Part shown: positions 21,665-28,181 of the stretch, one piece after another | Numbering within the stretch: position 1 is the first letter of the stretch | Layout: each line of letters opens with the position of its first letter | NCBI GenBank assembly: GCA_023426265.1 | Contig: JAFABA010000159.1 | Span: 1 to 29,098 of the forward strand | Source: Bacillota bacterium | Lineage (GTDB): Bacteria; Bacillota; Clostridia; Christensenellales; CAG-138 | Length of the DNA stretch: 29,098 nt | Direction: 5' to 3' | Notes under the pieces: generated by a model | Told to the model about the DNA's origin: nothing | Database searches by the model: none | What the model saw: only the letters and a program-made list of their open reading frames with translations | Made by a program: the position numbers and the translations under genes

Positions 21665-24106
21665 ATGAATCGAATAAACTTTAAAACCCGGCTGCGGAGA
21701 TTGTACATCCGCATTCCCCTGCAACTGATCCTGCTGCTGACGTCCATACTTGCTGTGGTGGCGGTGGTAGCCGCGCTCATTCTTTCCAATTCCACATTGA
21801 ACCGCGCGAAAGAGAGGCTTTCGGGCATAACAAGGAACAACGCGACGCTGGCGGGCGAATTCTTCCTTGGGGTGGATACCAAGGCAAAAACTCTGGCACA
21901 GACGTTCAACATACTTCGCACGGATGCAAGAAGCGCATGGCAGTCCGAGGATTCCATTGAAAAGCTGCTGCGTGAAACGCTCAAGGAAGAACGGATATTT
22001 TCCGCCTATGCAGCGTTTGAACCCGACCTGTTTTTACCGGATACGCCCAAGGGGCTCTCCATCCGCGTCTCCCGCGACGGAGACCGGCAGATAACCGAGG
22101 TGTTCAATAATTTTGCCACATACGGCACCATGGACTATTACATGGCATGCGCGGGGTCTAAGGCCCCTTATATTACGGAGCCCTACCAGTATAAGGTAAA
22201 AAAGGACGAAAACGTACTGATATTAAGCATAAGCGAGCCGATTTTAGACGCGGACGGCAACTTTTTAGGCGTTGCGGTGCTGGACGTATTGGCCGAATCG
22301 GTCGACGGGCTCGCATATGACAACGGCGGCTACGCCTCCTCGTACGGGTATTTGATTACAGAAAAGGGCGCCTATCTTGCCCATACAAAGGATAAGGCAC
22401 TGCTTGGCACTTCCCTGCTCAAAAGCGGGGAGACCGGTGCTGTAGAAATGGCCCTGGCAGCCAGCGGCAAGGAAGAAGTGCTGCTTGATCAGTATAAGGA
22501 TCCAAACGGCAAGCCCCTTTATCTCTTTGTGCATCCCATGCGGGTGCCGGGCATCGGGCAGAATATTGCAAGCGTACTGGTCGTAGAGCAGGAAGAGCCT
22601 TCGGTACAGGTTTTAAAAGAGTTCCAAAGCATGCCGTGGCTTCTGATCGGAAGCGTCCTATGCTTCGGGGTGGGCGTTTCGTTCCTGCTGCGGCGCGCAT
22701 TGAGCCCAATCGGGAAAATCGTGCGCTTTTCCGGGCAGTTGATGGAGGGCGAGCTGAGTGGAGAGCTTTCCATGCGCACCAACGATGAGCTGATGGATCT
22801 TTCCGTCGCGGTCATCGGCATACGGAATACGGTAAAAGCATTGCTGGAGGAAATGGGCGCATTGACGCAGGCTGCGGCGGAAGGACAGCTCTCCGTCCGC
22901 GCGGATGCAGGGCGGCACCAGGGCGCATACAGGGCGCTTGTGGAGGGCGTCAACAATACGGTGGACGCGCTGACCGGGCCGATCATGCAGGTAAGACATA
23001 TGCTGCATGAACTGTCCCAGGGCAATCTGAACGAGCGCCTCGATGGGGAGTATGCCGGGGAATTTGCCGCCATACAGCAATCCCTCAACGGCGCCATGGA
23101 AACGATAGGCGGCTATATTGAGGAGATTTCAAGAACGCTTCAGCATATTTCGGAAGGCGACCTCACGCGGGAGATCAGGAGCGACTATGCCGGGGAATTC
23201 GTTGTGCTCAAGGATTCTATCAACCGCATCACGCGCTCCATGAACGACGTTTTAAGCCGCATCAGCATCGCGGCGGAGCAGGTGGCGGCGGGGACCCGGC
23301 AGGTGTCCCAGGGCAGCCAGACCGTTTCGGAGGGCGCTACGCAGCAGGCGGATGCGATTTCCGAGCTGACTTCCGTCATGGTGGAAGTCGCCGCGCAGAC
23401 CAGTGAGAACGCCGCGCGCGCGGGCAGCGCCGATCAGCTTTCGCTTGCCGCGATAGAAAGCGCCCAAAAAGGCGATGGGCAGATGAAGAGCACGCAGGCA
23501 GCCATGAACGAGATTTCGGAAGCATGCAGGGATATTTCCCGCATCATACACGTGATAGACGAGATCGCCTTCCAAACCAATCTGTTGGCGCTCAATGCCG
23601 CTGTGGAGGCGGCGCATGCGGGGAAATACGGGCGCGGGTTCGCCGTGGTGGCGGAGGAAGTGCGAAACCTCGCCTCACGCAGCGCGCGGGCGGCGCAGGA
23701 AACCACGGATATGATCGAAAAGGCGATGCAAAAGGCGCAGGCCGGCGGAGACAGCCTATATACGACCGCCGAGGCCCTTTCGGAGATGGTAAAAAGCATC
23801 GAGCAGGAGGCGGAGCTGATCGGAAAGATTTCCGTGGCCTCCGGCGAACAGGCGACGGGCATTGGGCAGGTGGAGCGCAGCGTGGAGCAGCTTTCCCATG
23901 TGGTGCAGGCGAACTCCGCCACGGCGGAGGAGACCGCCGCCGCAAGCGAGGAGCTTTCCGGCCAGGCGGAGCTGCTCAAAGAATTGGTCGGGCAATTCCG
24001 GCTGAACGAAGGGGACATGGGCGCCTGGGGCGAAGAACCGGAGCGGGAGGAAGAGGATGCTTCTGAAGAAGCAGGCTTGGATACGCCGGACATCATATTG
24101 GACTGA
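21665..24106 (+). CDS. Methyl-accepting chemotaxis protein with Cache-type sensor and multiple HAMP units
   Basis: Chemoreceptor of 813 aa. TM1 is about residues 19-41; an extracytoplasmic double-Cache-like domain spans about 45-315 (FNNFATYGTMDYYM, ISEPILDADGNFLGVAVLDV, YGYLITEKGAYLAH), a fold that usually binds amino acids or other small molecules. TM2 is about 324-343. A canonical HAMP (344-395) is followed by three further HAMP-like repeats with the marks AAEGQLSVRAD, LSQGNLNERLD and ISEGDLTREIR (about 396-530). The signalling helical hairpin has its tip at 631-655 (DEIAFQTNLLALNAAVEAA) and the ending is acidic, with no NWETF-type CheR/CheB tether. The start at 21665 has GAGGT upstream; an earlier in-frame ATG at 21644 has no site. 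It is monocistronic, with its own terminator. Confidence 0.96.
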   Translation: MNRINFKTRLRRLYIRIPLQLILLLTSILAVVAVVAALILSNSTLNRAKERLSGITRNNATLAGEFFLGVDTKAKTLAQTFNILRTDARSAWQSEDSIEKLLRETLKEERIFSAYAAFEPDLFLPDTPKGLSIRVSRDGDRQITEVFNNFATYGTMDYYMACAGSKAPYITEPYQYKVKKDENVLILSISEPILDADGNFLGVAVLDVLAESVDGLAYDNGGYASSYGYLITEKGAYLAHTKDKALLGTSLLKSGETGAVEMALAASGKEEVLLDQYKDPNGKPLYLFVHPMRVPGIGQNIASVLVVEQEEPSVQVLKEFQSMPWLLIGSVLCFGVGVSFLLRRALSPIGKIVRFSGQLMEGELSGELSMRTNDELMDLSVAVIGIRNTVKALLEEMGALTQAAAEGQLSVRADAGRHQGAYRALVEGVNNTVDALTGPIMQVRHMLHELSQGNLNERLDGEYAGEFAAIQQSLNGAMETIGGYIEEISRTLQHISEGDLTREIRSDYAGEFVVLKDSINRITRSMNDVLSRISIAAEQVAAGTRQVSQGSQTVSEGATQQADAISELTSVMVEVAAQTSENAARAGSADQLSLAAIESAQKGDGQMKSTQAAMNEISEACRDISRIIHVIDEIAFQTNLLALNAAVEAAHAGKYGRGFAVVAEEVRNLASRSARAAQETTDMIEKAMQKAQAGGDSLYTTAEALSEMVKSIEQEAELIGKISVASGEQATGIGQVERSVEQLSHVVQANSATAEETAAASEELSGQAELLKELVGQFRLNEGDMGAWGEEPEREEEDASEEAGLDTPDIILD

Positions 24107-24118
24107 TCAAGAACAACA

Positions 24119-24145
24119 AAACAGGCGGGTAACACCCGCCTGTTT
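24119..24145 (+). terminator. Rho-independent terminator of the second MCP gene
   Basis: AAACAGGCGGGT (24119-24130), loop AAC, ACCCGCCTGTTT (24134-24145): a perfect 12-bp stem 12 nt after the stop codon. Confidence 0.88.
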
Positions 24146-24163
24146 CAGGGTATCTACAAAGGA

Positions 24164-24330
24164 GGTATATTGAGGGCTTCCTTCAAACACCCGCTAAGGG
24201 CCGTAATGGCCTTAAGAACCCATCCCTGAAAACACCATAAAATAGGACATTTTCGACGAAAGGAATTCCCAAGGGATGTGTCCCTTGGGTGGGGATTCGG
24301 GGGCAAAGCCCCTGAAAAAAAGGTTTGTCG
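24164..24330. repeat. Interspersed hairpin repeat mosaic, copy 2
   Basis: Minus-strand 24164-24221 is a second copy of module A from 4670-4720 (GGGTTCTTAAGG, hairpin, CCCTTAGCGGG, GTTTGAAGG). Plus-strand 24290-24330 carries a module-B-like hairpin (GGGGGCAAAGCCCC) followed by AGGTTTGTCG. Between them is another hairpin, CCCAAGGGATGTGTCCCTTGGG. No coding sequence is seen; the mosaic sits between two terminators. Confidence 0.65.
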
Positions 24331-24335
24331 ATGCT

Positions 24336-24365
24336 AAAACAGGCGAGCAAATGCTCGCCTGTTTT
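24336..24365. terminator. Bidirectional terminator of the MalY-type gene
   Basis: AAAACAGGCGAGCA (24336-24349), AA, TGCTCGCCTGTTTT (24352-24365): a perfect 14-bp stem with T- and A-runs at the ends, 21 nt after the stop of the minus-strand gene. Confidence 0.85.
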
Positions 24366-24386
24366 GTGTATCAACTGATTACCTGA

Positions 24387-25568
24387 TTACCGCGTCCGTT
24401 CCTCCAGCGCCCGGGCAAGCCGTTTGAGCGCTTCCTCCAGCGTGGCGCGCGGGCAGGCGATGTTGATGCGCTGGAAGCCGTCGCCGCCGTCGCCGAACAT
24501 TTCGCCCGCGTCCAGCCAAAGCCCGGCTTTGTATACGATCAAATCGTCCAGCGTTTTTCCGGAAAGCCCAAGCGAACGGAAATCGAGCCAAATGAGGTAC
24601 GTGCCCTCCGGCTCTACCAGCCGCACACCGGGCATGCTCCGTGCAATATATTCCCGCGCGAACAGAAGGTTTTGCAGCAGGTATGTTCTCAGCTCGTCCA
24701 GCCACGGCCCGCCATGCTCATAGGCGGCGCGGCAGGCTTCAAGGCCCATGACGTTGGGCTGGCTGTAGCCCGCGCGCGTAAGCTCCTGCTTAAACCGCCG
24801 CCTCAACTCCCGATCCGGAATGAATATGTTGGATATCTGCAGCGACGCAAGGTTGAATGTCTTAGAAGGTGCTGTGCAGGTGATGCTGTTGGCGGCAAAG
24901 CGCGCATCCAGGTCCGCAAATACGGTGTGCGGATGGCCGGGGTAGGTGAAATCCGCATGGATCTCATCGGAAATCACAAGCACGTTGTGCGCAAGGCAGA
25001 TTTCTCCCAGTTGGGTCAGCTCCTCGCGCGTCCATACCCGGCCCACGGGGTTGTGCGGGGAACAGAGGATAAAGAGCTTGACCTGGTTTTCTGTAATCTT
25101 GCGCTCGAAATCCTCAAAATCGATGGAATAGCGTCCGTCCTCGTATATGAGTTCGTTTTTGACGAGCCTGCGGGCGTTTGCCTCTATGGTTTCCGTAAAC
25201 GGGTAATAGACGGGCGGCTGTATGAGCACGGCGTCCCCGCGTTCCGTAAACGCGCGCACGGCGGCGCTAATGGCAAATACGACGCCGGGCGTCTTTATGA
25301 TCCACTCCGTCCGGGTCTCCCATTGGAACCGATTGAAAAACCAGTTCTGCACGGCGGAATAGTAGGCGTCCCGGCCATCGGTATAACCGAATATGCCGTG
25401 TTGCGCGCGGGCGGTCAGCGCCTCGATAACGGCGGGCGGCGCCTTAAAATCCATATCCGCCACCCAAAGCGGCAGGATATCCGCGGGCTTGTTGCGGCGT
25501 ACGGCAAAATCGTATTTGAGCGAGTCGGTATCCCTGCGGTCGATAAGTTCGTCAAAATCAAACGGCAA
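24387..25568 (-). CDS. PLP-dependent C-S lyase/aminotransferase, MalY/PatB type
   Basis: Fold-type I PLP enzyme; relatives cleave cystathionine or cysteine to pyruvate, ammonia and a thiol. I start at TTG 25568, giving (M)PFDFDELIDRRDTDSLKYD, because GGAGGAGG lies 9 nt upstream and the length becomes 393 aa, as in MalY (390) and PatB (387); the longer in-frame reading overlaps the preceding gene. Motifs: LPLWVADMDF (32-41), FGYTDG, CSPHNPVGRVW (169-179), ISDEIHADF (199-207) and PLP-lysine Lys236 in APSKTFNLA. The upstream trans-sulfuration gene stops one base before this start, so translation is coupled. Role is inferred to be cystathionine or cysteine breakdown, supplying homocysteine or sulfide. 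Confidence 0.92.
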   Translation of the reverse strand: MPFDFDELIDRRDTDSLKYDFAVRRNKPADILPLWVADMDFKAPPAVIEALTARAQHGIFGYTDGRDAYYSAVQNWFFNRFQWETRTEWIIKTPGVVFAISAAVRAFTERGDAVLIQPPVYYPFTETIEANARRLVKNELIYEDGRYSIDFEDFERKITENQVKLFILCSPHNPVGRVWTREELTQLGEICLAHNVLVISDEIHADFTYPGHPHTVFADLDARFAANSITCTAPSKTFNLASLQISNIFIPDRELRRRFKQELTRAGYSQPNVMGLEACRAAYEHGGPWLDELRTYLLQNLLFAREYIARSMPGVRLVEPEGTYLIWLDFRSLGLSGKTLDDLIVYKAGLWLDAGEMFGDGGDGFQRINIACPRATLEEALKRLARALEERTR

Positions 25569-25569
25569 T

Positions 25570-26712
25570 TTATGCTTCCTCCTCCATGGCCTGGGCAAGA
25601 TCGGCTATGATGTCCTTCGCGCTCTCCAAGCCTACGGACAGGCGCAACAGGCAATCGTCGATGCCCTTACGGATGCGTTCCTCCTCCGGTACATCCGCGT
25701 GCGTCTGCAGCATCGGGTAGGTGATGAGCGACTCCACACCGCCTAAGCTTTCCGCATACTGAATGAGCTTGACCCGTTCCAGCACGCGCCGGGCGAGGAA
25801 GGCGCTTTTTACGGAAAATGAGATCATCGCGCCAAAGCCGGTGGCCTGGCGGCGGGAAATCTCATAGCCGGGATGGCCCTCTAATCCTGCATAGTATACA
25901 TGCTTTACACCGCTTTGCGCAAGCAGCCATACTGCTATCTCCTGGGCGGTTTCCTGCTGGCGCTCCATACGCACGGCCAATGTCTTGATTCCCCGGGTAA
26001 TGAGGAAGCTGTCAAATGGGGAAAGGCAGGGCCCCACCGTCTTATATAAAAACCGCAGGCGCTCGCTTAAACTCGCGTCGTTTACCACCAGGAACCCGGC
26101 GAGCGTGTCGTTGTGGCCGCCCAGGTACTTCGTGCCGCTGTGGGTTACGATATCCGCGCCCAAGGCGAGCGGCTGCTGGAAGTATGGCGTTAAAAATGTG
26201 TTGTCTACGATCAAAAAAATGCCTCTGGGTTTCGTGAGCGCCGCCACCGCCGCGATATCCGTCACCTGCATCATGGGGTTGGTGGGCGTTTCAATAAATA
26301 TCGCTTTTGTGTTGGGGCGGATGCGCGACCCGAGCGCGTCAAGGTCGCTGGTATCACACAGCTCGCAACGTATGCCGTTCTTTTCGGATATGGTCCGGAA
26401 CAGGCGGATGGAACCGCCGTAAAGATCGTCGGAAGCCAATACATGGTCGCCGGGACGGAAAAGCTCCATCAGCAGGGAGATCGCCGCCATGCCGCTTGAA
26501 AAAGCCAGCGCATCCACGCCGCGCTCCAGCGCGGCCACGGTCTTTTCCAAGTGCTCGCGCGTAGGATTCTGCACGCGGGCGTAGTCGTAACCTGTGCTTT
26601 GCCCTACGCCGGGGTGGGCAAACGTCGCGGTCTGGTATATGGGCACGGTGACTGCGCCAGTCCCCTCATATACCGTATCGTCCCCGTGAATACATAGCGT
26701 TTCCAGGTCCAT
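25570..26712 (-). CDS. Trans-sulfuration PLP enzyme (cystathionine gamma-synthase/lyase family)
   Basis: Cys/Met-metabolism PLP-dependent enzyme, 380 aa, cytoplasmic. Motifs: TVPIYQTATF (22-31), YDYARVQNPTREHLE, FSSGMAAI (71-78), ASDDLYGG, IETPTNPMMQVTDI, IVDNTFLTPYFQQP and PLP-lysine Lys195 in HSGTKYLGGHND, ending in LRLSVGLE. The family covers cystathionine gamma-synthase, gamma-lyase and O-acetylhomoserine sulfhydrylase; at 380 aa the gamma-synthase/lyase group fits better than the larger sulfhydrylase, but sequence alone does not separate the two. Start at 26712 follows AAGGAG. It is transcribed from a strong promoter with a leader of about 210 nt and coupled to the MalY-type gene. It is divergent from cysK. 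Confidence 0.93.
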   Translation of the reverse strand: MDLETLCIHGDDTVYEGTGAVTVPIYQTATFAHPGVGQSTGYDYARVQNPTREHLEKTVAALERGVDALAFSSGMAAISLLMELFRPGDHVLASDDLYGGSIRLFRTISEKNGIRCELCDTSDLDALGSRIRPNTKAIFIETPTNPMMQVTDIAAVAALTKPRGIFLIVDNTFLTPYFQQPLALGADIVTHSGTKYLGGHNDTLAGFLVVNDASLSERLRFLYKTVGPCLSPFDSFLITRGIKTLAVRMERQQETAQEIAVWLLAQSGVKHVYYAGLEGHPGYEISRRQATGFGAMISFSVKSAFLARRVLERVKLIQYAESLGGVESLITYPMLQTHADVPEEERIRKGIDDCLLRLSVGLESAKDIIADLAQAMEEEA

Positions 26713-26730
26713 TCCAGTGCTCCTTCCGTC

Positions 26731-26922
26731 CGCCTCCTTTGGGGCTGCAAAGGATATTTCGCCTACGGCGAAATCCCGGGGTTCTAAAATCGCGTCACTG
26801 GCGCGATTTTTGCCCTTGAGGGCACCGAACCCGCTGCAGCGCTAAGTGCATTGGAAAAATTCATTGTATGCATAGCGCTACAGCCCTCATAAGAAACCAG
26901 ACAAACCATAGTATTAGAATAT
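26731..26922 (-). ncRNA. Structured 5' leader of the trans-sulfuration operon
   Basis: In transcript sense the leader can fold as follows: (1) AGCGCTA-TGCAT pairing with ATGCA-CT-TAGCGCT; (2) an outer stem GGGTTC/GAACCC enclosing the hairpins TGCCC-TCAA-GGGCA and AAAATCGCG/CGCGATTTT, a three-way junction; (3) ATTTCGCC-GTA-GGCGAAAT shortly before the ribosome binding site. No known riboswitch consensus was recognised. Parts resemble the hairpin repeat family at 4670 and 24164, so a repeat insertion is an alternative. Confidence 0.35.
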
Positions 26923-26928
26923 GGATTT

Positions 26929-26957
26929 ATGATAAAAAACTCGGGCAAGCATGTCAA
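26929..26957 (-). promoter_or_regulatory. Sigma-A promoter of the trans-sulfuration operon
   Basis: Read on the minus strand: TTGACA (26952-26957), 17 nt, TATCAT (26929-26934). A perfect -35, a 5-of-6 -10 and ideal spacing make it one of the best promoters in the window. It is divergent from the cysK promoter. Confidence 0.7.
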
Positions 26958-26963
26958 TAGAAG

Positions 26964-27005
26964 ACTTGACGGTTTATTTTATAAAATATAGAAAAAATAC
27001 TTGAC
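26964..27005 (+). repeat. Direct repeat ACTTGAC in the cysK promoter region
   Basis: ACTTGAC occurs at 26964-26970 and 26999-27005, 35 bp apart; the second overlaps the cysK -35. They could be two alternative -35 elements or regulator half-sites of an Rrf2-type (CymR/IscR) protein. The assignment is speculative. Confidence 0.35.
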
Positions 27006-27029
27006 AGGGTGGAACATTCGCAGTATGTT
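27001..27029 (+). promoter_or_regulatory. Sigma-A promoter of cysK
   Basis: TTGACA (27001-27006), 17 nt, TATGTT (27024-27029), 53 nt upstream of the start codon. The perfect -35 compensates for a 4-of-6 -10. Confidence 0.65.
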
Positions 27030-27041
27030 ATGTATAACATA
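27024..27041. promoter_or_regulatory. 18-bp palindromic operator over the cysK -10 element
   Basis: TATGTTAT-GT-ATAACATA: 8-bp perfect arms with a 2-bp centre, covering the -10 and the expected transcription start. The position is ideal for repression. The regulator is not encoded in this window. Confidence 0.6.
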
Positions 27042-27081
27042 GTTATCAGATAGGAAATAATGATTTTAAGGAGGAAAGCGT

Positions 27082-28014
27082 ATGTCCAACATTTATAAAA
27101 GCCTGACCGATCTCATTGGCAAGACCCCGCTTCTGGAGCTTGGCAACTACAACAGAAAATACGACGTAAAGGCAAACATCGTCGCGAAACTGGAATATTA
27201 TAACCCCGCGGGCAGCGTCAAGGACAGGATTGCGAAATCCATGATCGAGGACGCCGAAAAGCGCGGCATCCTGAATCCGGATTCCGTCATCATAGAGCCC
27301 ACCAGCGGCAACACCGGTATCGGCCTTGCTTCCGTGGCTGCCGCGCGCGGCTACCGCGTCATACTCACCATGCCGGAAACCATGAGCGTTGAGCGCAGGA
27401 ATCTTTTAAAGGCCTACGGCGCGGAACTTGTGCTCACCGAAGGCGCAAAGGGCATGAAGGGCGCCATCGCGAAGGCGGAAGAGCTTGCCAAAGAGACGCC
27501 GAATTCCTTTATCCCCGGCCAGTTCGTAAACCCCGCCAACCCTGCCGTGCATAAGGCGACGACAGGCCCCGAGGTCTGGGAAGATACGGACGGCAAAGTG
27601 GATATTTTCGTGGGCGGCGTCGGCACGGGCGGTACCATCACCGGCGTGGGCGAATATTTAAAAGAAAAGAAGCCCGGCGTCAAAATCGTGGCGGTGGAGC
27701 CCTTTGACTCTCCGGTGCTTTCCGAAGGCAGGCCGGGCCCGCACAAAATACAGGGCATCGGCGCAGGCTTTGTTCCGGATGTACTCAACACCTCCATCTA
27801 CGATGAAATCATCAAGGTCAAGAACGAGGAGGCGTTTGCCGCGGGCCGTGCGGTAGCGGCTGCGGAAGGTCTGCTGGTCGGTATCTCCTCCGGCGCAGCC
27901 CTGCATGCGGCGACATTGCTTGCGCAGCGGCCCGAGAACGCGGGTAAGTTGATCGTGGTGCTGCTGCCGGATACCGGCGAGCGTTATCTTTCCACTGCGC
28001 TGTTTGCGGAGTAA
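27082..28014 (+). CDS. cysK: Cysteine synthase A (O-acetylserine sulfhydrylase)
   Basis: PLP enzyme joining sulfide and O-acetylserine to make cysteine; cytoplasmic dimer. The 310-aa length is typical. Motifs: IGKTPLLEL (12-20), PAGSVKDRIA with PLP-lysine Lys47, EPTSGNTGIG (72-81, binding substrate carboxylate), TMPETMSVERRNLL, GVGTGGTITG (phosphate loop), VEPFDSPVLSEG, IQGIGAGFVPD and GISSGAALHA. AAGGAGG lies just upstream. It is divergent from the trans-sulfuration/C-S lyase pair, so cysteine synthesis and cystathionine-type reactions meet at one intergenic region. It ends in its own terminator. Confidence 0.97.
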   Translation: MSNIYKSLTDLIGKTPLLELGNYNRKYDVKANIVAKLEYYNPAGSVKDRIAKSMIEDAEKRGILNPDSVIIEPTSGNTGIGLASVAAARGYRVILTMPETMSVERRNLLKAYGAELVLTEGAKGMKGAIAKAEELAKETPNSFIPGQFVNPANPAVHKATTGPEVWEDTDGKVDIFVGGVGTGGTITGVGEYLKEKKPGVKIVAVEPFDSPVLSEGRPGPHKIQGIGAGFVPDVLNTSIYDEIIKVKNEEAFAAGRAVAAAEGLLVGISSGAALHAATLLAQRPENAGKLIVVLLPDTGERYLSTALFAE

Positions 28015-28048
28015 GCCGCGGGATATCCCCGGCAGTATACGGATTATT

Positions 28049-28080
28049 AGAGGGTGCGTCGTTGGATGCATCCTCTTTCC
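28049..28080 (+). terminator. Rho-independent terminator of cysK
   Basis: AGAGGGTGC (28049-28057) pairs with GCATCCTCT (28068-28076), including one G-U, followed by TTCC and further T. It starts 34 nt after the stop codon. Confidence 0.8.
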
Positions 28081-28115
28081 TTTTCTCTGAAGGATGCACA
28101 TCGTTACCCACGGCG

Positions 28116-28145
28116 TTGACAAGCCCTCTCCCACTGCGCTACGAT
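28116..28145 (+). promoter_or_regulatory. Sigma-A promoter of the XdhC-family gene
   Basis: TTGACA (28116-28121), 18 nt, TACGAT (28140-28145), 36 nt upstream of the start codon. Confidence 0.55.
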
Positions 28146-28181
28146 ACAGAAAAAGAATGACGAAATTTGGGGGAATACGCC

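Noticed and set aside
24672..25610. 312-aa plus-strand open frame
   Set aside because: Antisense shadow of the MalY-type gene, which has all its PLP motifs on the minus strand.
27003..27023. T-box-like sequence AGGGTGGAAC upstream of cysK
   Set aside because: It falls between good -35 and -10 elements of the cysK promoter, so it would not be transcribed. There is no stem I, specifier loop or terminator around it.
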